Assembly: GCA_041652155.1 (NCBI GenBank)
Contig: JBAZHV010000027.1
Span: forward strand, 1 to 7,462
Length of the DNA stretch: 7,462 nucleotides
Reading direction: 5' to 3'
Source: CAIMDX01 sp041652155
GTDB taxonomy: Bacteria > Patescibacteriota > Minisyncoccia > Minisyncoccales > JAQTVQ01
The position numbers and the translations under genes were made by a program. Below the pieces are notes generated by a model. That model ran no database searches and had not been told where the DNA came from. It was given only the letters and a program-made list of their open reading frames with translations. How positions within the stretch are numbered: the stretch's first letter is position 1; every line of letters begins with the position of its first letter. Below are positions 1 through 6,097 of this stretch, in pieces.

Positions 1-868
1 TCAGATCGGCTAGTCTTTGTTGATAATCTTCTTTTGTGATCTGGCCTCCGGCCAAAAGTTTTTCCAGGCCGGCGAGATAATTTTCGCGGATAGCGGAAGC
101 GGGCAGGGCGGAATTGTAAATGCGAACGTCATCGATCAAACCGTTAAAATATTCGCTTGATCCTTGCGAACCGATCTTCAACTCGGACGTAGCCGATACC
201 GCATAAACATATGTTGGATTCGTATAAACCACTTGTCCGTCGGCATATATCTTTGATATGCCTGTCTCGTTCACTGTGGCCACGACATATTTCCATTGAT
301 CTTGAGGCATAACATAAGTTGACCTGTATTGTCCGAGGCCGTGAAAACTTAGTTCATGGTTATTGCCGTGCAAATAGAATATCCAGTTATGCGGCTCCCT
401 TTGGGCGACGATATCTTGGTATCCCGTACTGCCGCGCCAATACACCCATGCCGCAACACTGATCGGCTGACCGTCAACTCTTGCCGTGGCAGGGCTTGTA
501 ATAGTAACCTTGTCATCAATGCCATCGAAACTCAATGAATATTGTCCGGCTATCCCGTTGCCGTAAGGCGTGGTCGTGGAATGTGACGCTCCGATAATGG
601 TTCCCGTGCTGTTGCTGCCCGACAGATCGATGGCGCTGGTCCCAGACCCCTCATCAAATCCCCAATTCCCCACGCAATTCAATCCCATACTGCGCTGGAT
701 GCTTGCGGCAAAGGTTATCCCCTTCGCAATCCTCGCTTTGTCCGTCGCCCCCGACATGCTCACCACCGCCATTCCGGCCAGAATGCCGATGATAGCGATG
801 ACGATAAGAAGCTCGATGAGCGTGAAGGCTTTTTGCGTTTTGAATTGGCGGTTATTTGCTGATGGCAT
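1..868 (-). CDS. Prepilin-like protein with LamG lectin domain, copy 1 (3' end outside window)
   Basis: I translated this frame by hand: it is open from an ATG at 866-868 to the window edge, giving 289 residues. The N-terminus MPSANNRQFKTQKA is a class III (prepilin) signal, followed by FTLIELLIVIAIIGILAG, so prepilin peptidase should cut between Ala14 and Phe15 and leave Glu at +5. The middle has the marks of a LamG/concanavalin A-like jelly-roll domain (Laminin_G_3 type): YSLSFDGIDDKV, ISVAAWVYW, WKYVVATVN, KIYADG and FNGLIDDVRIYN. The end, ENYLAGLEKLLAGGQITKED, matches the conserved tail of the sister genes, so only a few residues should be missing. Its start codon lies inside the last codons of copy 2 (17-base overlap), with no Shine-Dalgarno sequence, which suggests translational coupling. 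Expected role, by family inference: an envelope-anchored or pilus-associated carbohydrate or surface-binding protein. Ligand unknown. Confidence 0.88.
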   Translation of the reverse strand, partial: MPSANNRQFKTQKAFTLIELLIVIAIIGILAGMAVVSMSGATDKARIAKGITFAASIQRSMGLNCVGNWGFDEGSGTSAIDLSGSNSTGTIIGASHSTTTPYGNGIAGQYSLSFDGIDDKVTITSPATARVDGQPISVAAWVYWRGSTGYQDIVAQREPHNWIFYLHGNNHELSFHGLGQYRSTYVMPQDQWKYVVATVNETGISKIYADGQVVYTNPTYVYAVSATSELKIGSQGSSEYFNGLIDDVRIYNSALPASAIRENYLAGLEKLLAGGQITKEDYQQRLADL

Positions 869-1763
869 AACTTAAATTTAATTCCGATGATCTTTGTTGA
901 TATTCTTGCGCGGAAATTTGCCCGGCAACCAAAAGTTTTTCCAGGCCGGCGAGATAATTTTCACGGATTTGGGAAATAGTTGCGGCCTGATTATATATCC
1001 GGACGTCATCGATGGAACCATTCAGCGGAAAGCTGTTGACCGAAGAGTAAGGCCTGCCTATCGCTAGGTTCCCGGTACTCACGCTCAATGTCCCCGAAGG
1101 CAACGCTGTATATCTTTCCAATGATCCATCGACATAGATATTCATACTGTCGCCCAGTTTAGCCGTGGAAACAATATAATACCAAACACCGCTTTTGATC
1201 GGAGTGGTTCCTATGGCATCGTATTGAACGCTGTTGACATTGATATGGTTGGAAAAAACTTTGGTGCTATGACGGCCAAAATGGATATGCTCTCCGCCGC
1301 CCCAGTCCCCAGCCACACCCATCCAGCTGGCAGTTTCATTATTGAACTTCACCCAAGCCGAAACAGTATATTCACTGCTCAGCCCGATAGAATCATATGT
1401 TTTTCCCGTGTCCATCCAGCCGTTCGTTCCGTCAAAGCTGATCGAATACTGTCCGGCCAAACCGATTCCCGAAGAAGTATCTGTCGAATAAGACGCTCCT
1501 CCGCTAACCGTTCCATTGTTGCCCTGACCGGAAGTGTCCTGCGCCGTCTGGTCATTGAAGGTCCACTCCCCCAAACAATTCAAACCCATACTGCGCTGGA
1601 TGCTTGCGGCAAAGGTTATCCCTTTGGCAATACGGGCCTTGTCGGTCGCTCCCGACATATTGACCACGACCATCCCGGCCAAAATACCCACAATGGCTAT
1701 GACCACCAAAAGTTCGATGAGGGTAAAGCCTGTTTTAATTTTTCGGGTGCTATTTGGCTGCAT
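852..1763 (-). CDS. Prepilin-like protein with LamG lectin domain, copy 2
   Basis: A complete 303-residue protein. The leader MQPNSTRKIKTG is followed by FTLIELLVVIAIVGILAG, so cleavage is expected at Gly12/Phe13 with Glu17 at mature position +5. This hydrophobic helix would hold the protein in the membrane or pack it into a pilus or pseudopilus. A LamG-type beta-sandwich spans roughly residues 66-260: GQYSISFDGTNGWM, YTVSAWVKF, VWYYIVSTAK, MNIYVDG, LAIGR and LNGSIDDVRIYN. The tail, about residues 268-303 (ENYLAGLEKLLVAGQISAQE onward), is shared by the whole array. It shares the segment KARIAKGITFAASIQRSMG with copy 1 but not with copies 3-5, so copies 1 and 2 form one subfamily. The start ATG lies in the 3' end of copy 3 (14-base overlap). 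Prepilin and LamG assignments are firm. The biological target is unknown. Confidence 0.92.
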   Translation of the reverse strand: MQPNSTRKIKTGFTLIELLVVIAIVGILAGMVVVNMSGATDKARIAKGITFAASIQRSMGLNCLGEWTFNDQTAQDTSGQGNNGTVSGGASYSTDTSSGIGLAGQYSISFDGTNGWMDTGKTYDSIGLSSEYTVSAWVKFNNETASWMGVAGDWGGGEHIHFGRHSTKVFSNHINVNSVQYDAIGTTPIKSGVWYYIVSTAKLGDSMNIYVDGSLERYTALPSGTLSVSTGNLAIGRPYSSVNSFPLNGSIDDVRIYNQAATISQIRENYLAGLEKLLVAGQISAQEYQQRSSELNLSYAISK

Positions 1764-2556
1764 AACTTAAATTTAATTCTGATGATCTTTGTTGGTATTC
1801 TTCTTCGTTAATCCGGCCTCCAGCCAAAAGTTTTTCCAAGCCGGCAAAATAATTTTCGCGGACAGCGGCGGCGGGCAGGGCGGCGTTGTAAATGCGGGTT
1901 TCATCTATGCTGCCATTGAAAAACCTAGTTGACCCGCCTCTTGAAGCAAGATAAAAAATAGCCATATTATCACTTACGGTACTGATATTAGTTCCCATTA
2001 ATCTACCGTCAAAATACGCCTTCCTCGTTCCAGTTGGTTTATCGAATGTACCGAAAAAATGATACCATCTACCGACAGATATAGCTCCTATCTCCACTGG
2101 AGCGGTATTCCCGATATAAAATCTATAAGTCGAATCTGTTCCTTCAAGAGATGGAGATGATAAAATATTTCCCTCAAAAATATGTTTCCCGGAAGTATTG
2201 CCAAATGATTTGAACCACAACTCTATACTATAAGAATCCGATGACGATATCGAAACATTCGATATGACATAATCGTCTGTCCCATCGAATTGCAGGCACC
2301 CTCCCGACACGCAGTCCGAGCCAGACTTGCGCACCGGACCGTTGACCAAGGTCCCAGGGTTGGATCCCCAGGCGTCCAGGGCAGAAGTGCCGGAAACTTC
2401 ATCGAAATTCCATTCCGACACGCGGTTCATCAGCAAAGAACTGCGAAGAGAAGAAGAAAATGCTTTGGATTTCGCCACCCTCGCGCTGTCGGTCGCTCCC
2501 GACATATTCACCACGACCATGCCGGCCAGAATGCCGATGATCGCGATTACGATCAA
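1750..2556 (-). CDS. Prepilin-like LamG protein, copy 3, with a damaged start
   Basis: The body is intact (268 residues from a TTG): prepilin-type helix IVIAIIGILAGMVVV, the subfamily segment SARVAKSKAFSSSLRSS, a LamG region at about 48-225 (CLQFDGTDDYV, YSIELWFK, RWYHFFGTFD, FFNGSIDETRIYN), and the tail ENYFAGLEKLLAGGRINEEE. It pairs with copies 4 and 5 (EW-FDE-SGT, DCVSGGC). The start is abnormal. The pilin frame continues upstream as KQIFTLIELL with no ATG, GTG or usable start. The ATG expected from the other junctions is present at 2588-2590 but lies in another frame, 16 bases before the Phe codon instead of 36 or 42. The TTG at 2556 would give a protein lacking the prepilin cleavage site. 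It may be non-functional, may need a frameshift or a rare ATT start, or may carry a sequence error. I list the open frame; the original gene probably began near 2590. Confidence 0.75.
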   Translation of the reverse strand: MIVIAIIGILAGMVVVNMSGATDSARVAKSKAFSSSLRSSLLMNRVSEWNFDEVSGTSALDAWGSNPGTLVNGPVRKSGSDCVSGGCLQFDGTDDYVISNVSISSSDSYSIELWFKSFGNTSGKHIFEGNILSSPSLEGTDSTYRFYIGNTAPVEIGAISVGRWYHFFGTFDKPTGTRKAYFDGRLMGTNISTVSDNMAIFYLASRGGSTRFFNGSIDETRIYNAALPAAAVRENYFAGLEKLLAGGRINEEEYQQRSSELNLSYAAK

Positions 2557-2564
2557 AAGCTCGA

Positions 2565-3470
2565 TCAGAGTAAAAATTTGCTTGCGACATAGGTTGAATT
2601 TAATTCTGATAATCTTTGTTGATATTCTTCTCCATTGATCCGGCCGAAAGCATAGAGATTTTCCACTCCGGCCAGATATTCATATCTGACAACCGAAGCC
2701 GCCAAGGCAGAATTATAAACCCGGACCTCGTCTATCTTTCCGTCTATAAAGCCATAGCCTCCGCTGCTGTAATGCCTTCCGATCACGGCGCTCGCGTTAT
2801 TCAAAGGCGGGTTGGTCGTGCATGCTTTTTTCGTTCCGCATTCAGCGCCGTTGACGTAAAGCCTCAAATAAGAACCATCATAAGTTCCCGCGTAATGGTA
2901 CCAAACTCCAGCAGAAGGATAATGGACCGGCCCCTCGATCCAATTAGTTCCGCTGCCGGCGAACGAATAAATTCCCCCGCTGCCATTGAAGGCCAAAGAA
3001 TAGCCGGTATAATCTGTTTGCTTTCCCCAAAGCATCGGATATTTGGAACTGCCCGGTATCGTATCAAATTTTGCCCATGCTTCTATGGACCAATTACCGT
3101 TGATATCCACGGGCATCGTGACCATATCGTCTATTCCGTCAAATTCCAGGCATCCTCCCGATACGCAATCCGTCCCCGATCTCCACGCCGGGCTGCTAAC
3201 CAAGGTACCGACGTTGGTCCCAACCGTATCTGCGACAGCCGTGCCAGACGTTTCATCAAGTTTCCATTCCGACACACGGTTCATCAATAAGGCGCTGCGA
3301 AGAGAAGAAGAAAATGCTTTGGATTTCGCTATCCTCGCCCTGTCCGTCGCCCCCGACATATTGACCACGACCATGCCGGCCAGGATGCCGACGATGGCGA
3401 TCACGACCAAAAGCTCGATGAGCGTGAAGGCTTTTTGCGTTTTGGATTGGCGGTTATTTATTGGCTGCAT
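2565..3470 (-). CDS. Prepilin-like protein with LamG lectin domain, copy 4
   Basis: 301 residues. The leader MQPINNRQSKTQKA precedes FTLIELLVVIAIVGILAG, with cleavage expected at Ala14/Phe15 and Glu19 at +5. The LamG-type domain covers about residues 68-255: a possible disulfide pair DCVSGGC (Cys102, Cys107), LEFDGIDDMV, WSIEAWAKF, VWYHYAGTYDGSYLRLYVNG, AVIGRHYSS and IDGKIDEVRVYN. A second cysteine pair, Cys211 and Cys217, lies in the loop after the YVNG strand. The conserved tail (YLAGVENLYAFGRINGEE onward) normally ends in SYA..K; here it runs on as TYVASKFLL before a TGA. The added FLL comes from the same rearrangement that removed the leader of copy 3. The 5' end is almost identical at base level to that of copy 1 (47 of 48 positions). 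The start overlaps the 3' end of copy 5 by 17 bases. Role as for the family; ligand unknown. Confidence 0.92.
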   Translation of the reverse strand: MQPINNRQSKTQKAFTLIELLVVIAIVGILAGMVVVNMSGATDRARIAKSKAFSSSLRSALLMNRVSEWKLDETSGTAVADTVGTNVGTLVSSPAWRSGTDCVSGGCLEFDGIDDMVTMPVDINGNWSIEAWAKFDTIPGSSKYPMLWGKQTDYTGYSLAFNGSGGIYSFAGSGTNWIEGPVHYPSAGVWYHYAGTYDGSYLRLYVNGAECGTKKACTTNPPLNNASAVIGRHYSSGGYGFIDGKIDEVRVYNSALAASVVRYEYLAGVENLYAFGRINGEEYQQRLSELNSTYVASKFLL

Positions 3471-4383
3471 AAGTTAAATTTAGGTCGGATAACCTTTGTT
3501 GATACTCTTGATTTGTAATTTGTCCATTAACTAAAAGCTGATCAAGACCGGCGAGATAATTTTCGCGGGCTTGAGATAATGTGACGGCAACGTTATATAT
3601 CCGAACCTCGTCGAAAGAGGCATTGATAGAAGAACCTGCCGTCCTTCCTATAGTAAAGGATAAACCGTTATCAACATTTGCGCCAACTCCCGCAATGGTG
3701 CGAGTACCGTCGAGGACGCCGTTCCGATAATGTTTCAAGGTCGTTCCAGATCTTACAAGGATGATATGCTGCCAAGTATTCGGAGAGAAATAAGCGCCGG
3801 ATTCGAGATTGCCGGATCCCCACACGTCGTTCGTAATGGAAGAAAGCAATTTAAGATTGGATCCGTTTCCGCCGTAAGTGGTAATTCCGCTATACCATCC
3901 GGGGCTGCTTCCCATGCTGGCAGATCTTCCCAAAGCGTTGCCGACATTATTGATCGCCGTAGTCCCTGTGTAGTACATCCAATATTCCGCTGAAAAATCT
4001 CCCGTACCAAAATTAAAATTCGCGCCGCTGCCGCAATCGGCGTAGTCGCTTGCCCCATTGAATTGGAGGCAATTGGCAGATATGCAATTGCTCGTCTTCC
4101 AAGTCGGAAGATGGCCGGTAAGATCGCCGGCGTTTGATCCGACCGTATCAGCCGTACTCGTTCCCGATCCCTCATCGAATTTCCATTCCGAAACGCGGTT
4201 CATTAGAAAAGAACTCCTTATCGAGCTAGATAAAACTTTCAACTTCGCCACCCTCGCGCTGTCGGTCGCTCCCGACATATTCACGACAACCATCCCGGCC
4301 AGAATGCCCACAATGGCGATCACGACCAAAAGCTCGATAAGAGTGAAAGCCCTGCTGGAATAAAATTGAGGAAAAAATTTCAT
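3454..4383 (-). CDS. Prepilin-like protein with LamG lectin domain, copy 5 (first gene of the array)
   Basis: 309 residues from the ATG at 4381-4383. A longer frame opens with GTG at 4434, but I prefer the internal ATG because MKFFPQFYSSRA then gives a normal 12-residue prepilin leader before FTLIELLVVIAIVGILAG (cleavage Ala12/Phe13, Glu17 at +5). LamG signatures span about residues 65-265: LQFNGASDYADC, FNFGTGDFSAEYWMYYTG, NTWQHIILVRSG, HYRNGVLDG, SFTIGR and ASFDEVRIYN. Asn-Cys-Ile-Ser-Ala-Asn-Cys at about 99-105 corresponds to the cysteine pair of copies 3 and 4. The tail is ENYLAGLDQLLVNGQITNQE through LNLTYAANK. As the first gene it carries the array's likely promoter, and it lies downstream of a terminator that closes the preceding mini-gene. 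The family assignment is clear. Whether it builds a pilus or only uses the prepilin route for anchoring cannot be told from sequence. Confidence 0.9.
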   Translation of the reverse strand: MKFFPQFYSSRAFTLIELLVVIAIVGILAGMVVVNMSGATDSARVAKLKVLSSSIRSSFLMNRVSEWKFDEGSGTSTADTVGSNAGDLTGHLPTWKTSNCISANCLQFNGASDYADCGSGANFNFGTGDFSAEYWMYYTGTTAINNVGNALGRSASMGSSPGWYSGITTYGGNGSNLKLLSSITNDVWGSGNLESGAYFSPNTWQHIILVRSGTTLKHYRNGVLDGTRTIAGVGANVDNGLSFTIGRTAGSSINASFDEVRIYNVAVTLSQARENYLAGLDQLLVNGQITNQEYQQRLSDLNLTYAANK

Positions 4384-4390
4384 TGTTAAT

Positions 4391-4399
4391 ATTTTATCA
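4391..4399 (-). promoter_or_regulatory. Possible extended -10 element for the pilin-LamG array
   Basis: The minus strand reads TGATAAAAT, a TGn extension plus a hexamer matching TATAAT at five of six positions. No good -35 is visible, only T-rich sequence. Transcription would start about at the ATG at 4383, so the first gene would be leaderless or nearly so, in line with the lack of a Shine-Dalgarno sequence. AT-rich sequence produces such matches by chance, hence low confidence. Confidence 0.3.
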
Positions 4400-4450
4400 A
4401 AAAAAATGAATTTTAAAAACAGGCCTCCTTCCACTTTATATTGGCGAGAT

Positions 4451-4488
4451 AAAAAAACAGCCCCCTTTTGTTAAGAGAGGGGGCTGTT
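4451..4488 (-). terminator. Intrinsic terminator of the 31-residue Lys-rich mini-gene
   Basis: An 11-bp perfect stem, AACAGCCCCCT (4456-4466) against AGGGGGCTGTT (4478-4488), with an 11-base loop and a run of seven T on the minus strand. It lies 17 bases after the stop codon at 4506. The loop differs by one base from the loop of the terminator at 6830-6867. Confidence 0.88.
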
Positions 4489-4505
4489 CAAGATAGAAAT
4501 AAAAA

Positions 4506-4601
4506 TTATTTCTTCTTTCCTGCTTTTTTGACTGGCTTTTTGGCTGTCTTCTTGGCAGCAACTTTTTTTGTAGCTTTTTTAGCAACTTTTTTTGTAGCCA
4601 T
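4506..4601 (-). CDS. 31-residue Lys/Ala-rich histone H1-like mini-protein
   Basis: This short frame begins MATKKVAKKATKKVAAKK and ends in KKAGKKK before TAA. It is almost only Lys, Ala, Thr and Val, with a repeated A/T-K-K pattern like the C-terminal tails of eukaryotic histone H1 and bacterial H1-like or AlgP-type DNA-binding proteins. A strongly basic, probably unfolded peptide that binds DNA or RNA is the natural reading, but function is inferred from composition only. Support for it being a gene comes from context: a TTGACA promoter and a leader hairpin upstream, a strong terminator 17 bases after the stop, and a paralogous locus at 6876-6926 with the same arrangement. There is no Shine-Dalgarno sequence; the bases before the ATG are A-rich. 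A longer overlapping frame (4436-4639) has improbable composition and runs through the terminator. An RNA-only function for the transcript cannot be excluded. Confidence 0.72.
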   Translation of the reverse strand: MATKKVAKKATKKVAAKKTAKKPVKKAGKKK

Positions 4602-4643
4602 TTTTTTAGTTTTTTAGACTTATTTAATTTTTTAAACATCGAC

Positions 4644-4667
4644 GCAAGCAGACGACCACCTACTTGC
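4644..4667 (-). promoter_or_regulatory. Leader stem-loop of the 31-residue mini-gene
   Basis: On the minus strand GCAAGTAG pairs with CTGCTTGC (8 bp, one G-U), closing an 8-base loop that contains GGTCG. It sits about 31 bases after the predicted transcription start and 42 bases before the ATG, and is followed directly by GTCGATGTTTAAA. The same element recurs at 6971-6993 with compensatory changes. Confidence 0.65.
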
Positions 4668-4704
4668 TTTCATGTTCATTCGTTTAAAAAATATTCCTAC
4701 TCAT

Positions 4705-4732
4705 ATTTTCAATCATTGGAAATATTTGTCAA
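4705..4732 (-). promoter_or_regulatory. Promoter of the 31-residue mini-gene
   Basis: The minus strand has TTGACA (4727-4732), a 16-base spacer, then GAAAAT (4705-4710, four of six matches to TATAAT). The layout and flanking bases (TTGACAAAT, CAATG, GAAAAT) are shared with the promoter at 7011-7038, which supports a real element. Predicted start near 4698. Confidence 0.6.
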
Positions 4733-4784
4733 GATGTGGACAAAATATTTTCGTATAAAAAATTAAAAATACGAATATTAGTTA

Positions 4785-4930
4785 TAATTTTCAAACTCCA
4801 ATTTTTAATTTTCAATGAAATCCCAATATCTCAAATTCCAAACCTCCAATTTCTAATGCTCAAAATGTTTGGGGCATTGAAAATTTGGACATTCATTGAA
4901 AATTGGAGTTTGGAAATTAAAAATTGAAAC
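4785..4930. repeat. AT-rich imperfect inverted repeat between murB and the mini-gene
   Basis: The left part contains CAAACTCCAATTTTTAATTT and TTTTCAATGAA; the right part, reverse-complemented, contains CAAACTCCAATTTTCAATGA. The arms match except for a 7-base difference. Between them are more variants of AATTTCCAA/TTGAAAATT and a small AATGC/GCATT hairpin. This looks like a non-coding miniature repeat; low-complexity elements of this style are familiar from CPR intergenic regions. The stretch from 4740 to 4997 holds no convincing gene. Confidence 0.6.
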
Positions 4931-4935
4931 GTAAC

Positions 4936-4954
4936 CGGGTCCGACCCGTATACG
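4936..4954. repeat. REP-like palindrome, CGGGTCCGACCCG core
   Basis: CGGGTC and GACCCG (4936-4948) flank one C, directly followed by the overlapping palindrome CGTATACG (4947-4954). The core CGGGTCCGACC recurs at 6374-6384. It lies about 50 bases after the murB stop, so it may also help end the murB transcript. Between it and murB are three CGCTTT-type short repeats. Confidence 0.55.
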
Positions 4955-4997
4955 CACATCCTCCACTCGCTTATTTTACGCTTTTCGCTTTGCGCTT

Positions 4998-5993
4998 TTA
5001 ACTTCCCAAAGATATCACCTCCTCTTCCAGGCTTGCTCCAAAAACTTTTTTCACTTTTCTTTGCGCTAATTTTATAAGCGCGCGCATATCTTTGGATCTC
5101 GCTCCGCCCAAATTAACAAAAAAATTGGAATGTTTCTCGGAAATTTGCGCCTGTCCGATCTGCTTGCCCGCCAGCCCCGATCTTGCAACCAGCCATCCGG
5201 CGGGGACCTCTTTCTTGGCATTGAATTTTTCCAGATCCGGAAACTTGGCCAGCAATTCTTTGTTCTTTATGGCCTTGCCGTAATTTTTAAAAACGCTGCC
5301 GGCCGAAGGAAAATCAAGGGGATGCCTGTCTCTGCGAAAATCGGCGTGTTCTTTCATCTTCTTTGCTATCGCCTCCTTATCCCCTTTTGCCAGCGAAAGC
5401 TGCGCGCGGATGACAACAAAATTCGGAGCCTTCTTTTTAAAAACGCTTGAGCGGTATGAGAACCGGCAATCGCTGTTTTGATATTTTTTTATTTCGCACT
5501 TCTTGTTTTTTATTTCCAGAACTTCGACCCATTCAACGCTGTCCGCCATTGAAGGCCCGAACGCTCCTGCGTTGCCGAAAACAGCTCCGCCCAATGTTCC
5601 GGGAATGCTCGCCGCCCATTCCATCCCGGCCGCTTGGCCCTCCATTAATTTATTGCATAAAAATCCAAGCTGCAATCCCGCGCCGGCCAGAACGCTGATC
5701 TTCGATCCTTCCTCTTTTATCTCCAAATCCAAGAATCTTATTTTTATCACCAACCCTTTGAAACCTTTATCCGAAGCAAGAATGTTGCTGCCTCCGCCGA
5801 GAATGAAATAAGGCAGTTTCGCTTCTTTGGCGAATTGCAAAGCCGCGATCAGCTCTTGGGCCTTTGCCGCTTCCAAAAAATATTTGGCCGGCCCGCCGAT
5901 GCGCCAAGTGGCGTGCTCCTTCAACAAAATATTTTCTTTGACTTTGGGCAGATATTCTTTAATGTTTTTAACGGAAATTTTTGTTTTTGCCAT
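4998..5993 (-). CDS. murB: UDP-N-acetylenolpyruvoylglucosamine reductase MurB
   Basis: 331 residues. MurB is the cytoplasmic FAD enzyme that uses NADPH to reduce UDP-GlcNAc-enolpyruvate to UDP-MurNAc, the second committed step of peptidoglycan precursor synthesis. The FAD domain shows WRIGGPA (30-36), FILGGGSNIL (63-72) and SIPGTLGGAVFGNAGAFG (129-146). Catalytic residues of the family can be placed: Arg181 in FSYRSSVFK (E. coli Arg159), Ser233 in SAGSVFKN (the proton donor, E. coli Ser229), and Glu325 in LEEEV near the C-terminus (E. coli Glu325). The substrate-binding domain occupies about 225-331, including AGWLVARSGLAGKQIG. The length and GSVFKN arrangement suit the shorter type II MurB enzymes, though the subtype is inferred. 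The ATG at 5991-5993 has no Shine-Dalgarno sequence, but a good promoter lies 40-65 bases upstream. It appears to be transcribed alone; no other cell-wall gene is adjacent. Confidence 0.97.
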   Translation of the reverse strand: MAKTKISVKNIKEYLPKVKENILLKEHATWRIGGPAKYFLEAAKAQELIAALQFAKEAKLPYFILGGGSNILASDKGFKGLVIKIRFLDLEIKEEGSKISVLAGAGLQLGFLCNKLMEGQAAGMEWAASIPGTLGGAVFGNAGAFGPSMADSVEWVEVLEIKNKKCEIKKYQNSDCRFSYRSSVFKKKAPNFVVIRAQLSLAKGDKEAIAKKMKEHADFRRDRHPLDFPSAGSVFKNYGKAIKNKELLAKFPDLEKFNAKKEVPAGWLVARSGLAGKQIGQAQISEKHSNFFVNLGGARSKDMRALIKLAQRKVKKVFGASLEEEVISLGS

Positions 5994-6031
5994 AAGGTCT
6001 TTTTTATAATTCCAAACTTATCATTGCAGGC

Positions 6032-6059
6032 ATTATAACAAAATTCTCCGGCCAAACAA
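6032..6059 (-). promoter_or_regulatory. Promoter of murB
   Basis: The minus strand has a perfect extended -10, TGTTATAAT (hexamer at 6032-6037), and a weak -35 TTGTTT (6054-6059) 16 bases upstream. The start is predicted near 6025, leaving a leader of about 32 bases. It begins right where the terminator at 6058-6086 ends. Confidence 0.6.
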
Positions 6060-6086
6060 AAAACCGGCCCGAGCGAGCTGGTTTTT
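6058..6086 (-). terminator. Terminator-like hairpin upstream of murB, possibly bidirectional
   Basis: On the minus strand AAAAACC pairs with GGTTTTT, then one A/C mismatch, then GCTC with GGGC (one G-U) around a GCTC loop; a run of six T (6058-6063) ends it. On the plus strand the mismatch becomes a G-U pair and the hairpin also ends in five T. It would close the candidate RNA that starts near 6299. Confidence 0.6.
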
Positions 6087-6097
6087 CGATATTTTCT

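Noticed and set aside
1224..1811. 195-codon plus-strand frame opposite copies 2 and 3, and similar long frames at 2616-3290 and 3043-3477
   Set aside because: They are antisense shadows of the conserved pilin-LamG genes and cross gene boundaries.
2399..2590. 63-codon minus-strand frame starting MSQANFYSDRAF
   Set aside because: It is the out-of-frame reading that follows from the missing bases at the copy 4/copy 3 junction. Its ATG is probably the old start of copy 3, but the frame itself is not a gene.
1..4383. The repeated pilin genes as a CRISPR array or a diversity-generating retroelement
   Set aside because: The repeats are whole coding genes, not short repeats with spacers. I see no reverse transcriptase and no adenine-specific template/variable repeat pair in the window.
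4436..4639. 67-codon minus-strand frame rich in Lys and Leu overlapping the mini-gene
   Set aside because: It is the other-frame reading of the Lys-rich micro-ORF, runs through the terminator hairpin and has improbable composition. The MATKK frame fits its promoter and terminator better.
4736..4927. 63-codon plus-strand frame
   Set aside because: It is a translation of the AT-rich inverted repeat, with Ile/Phe/Asn/Leu-rich composition from the repeat units.
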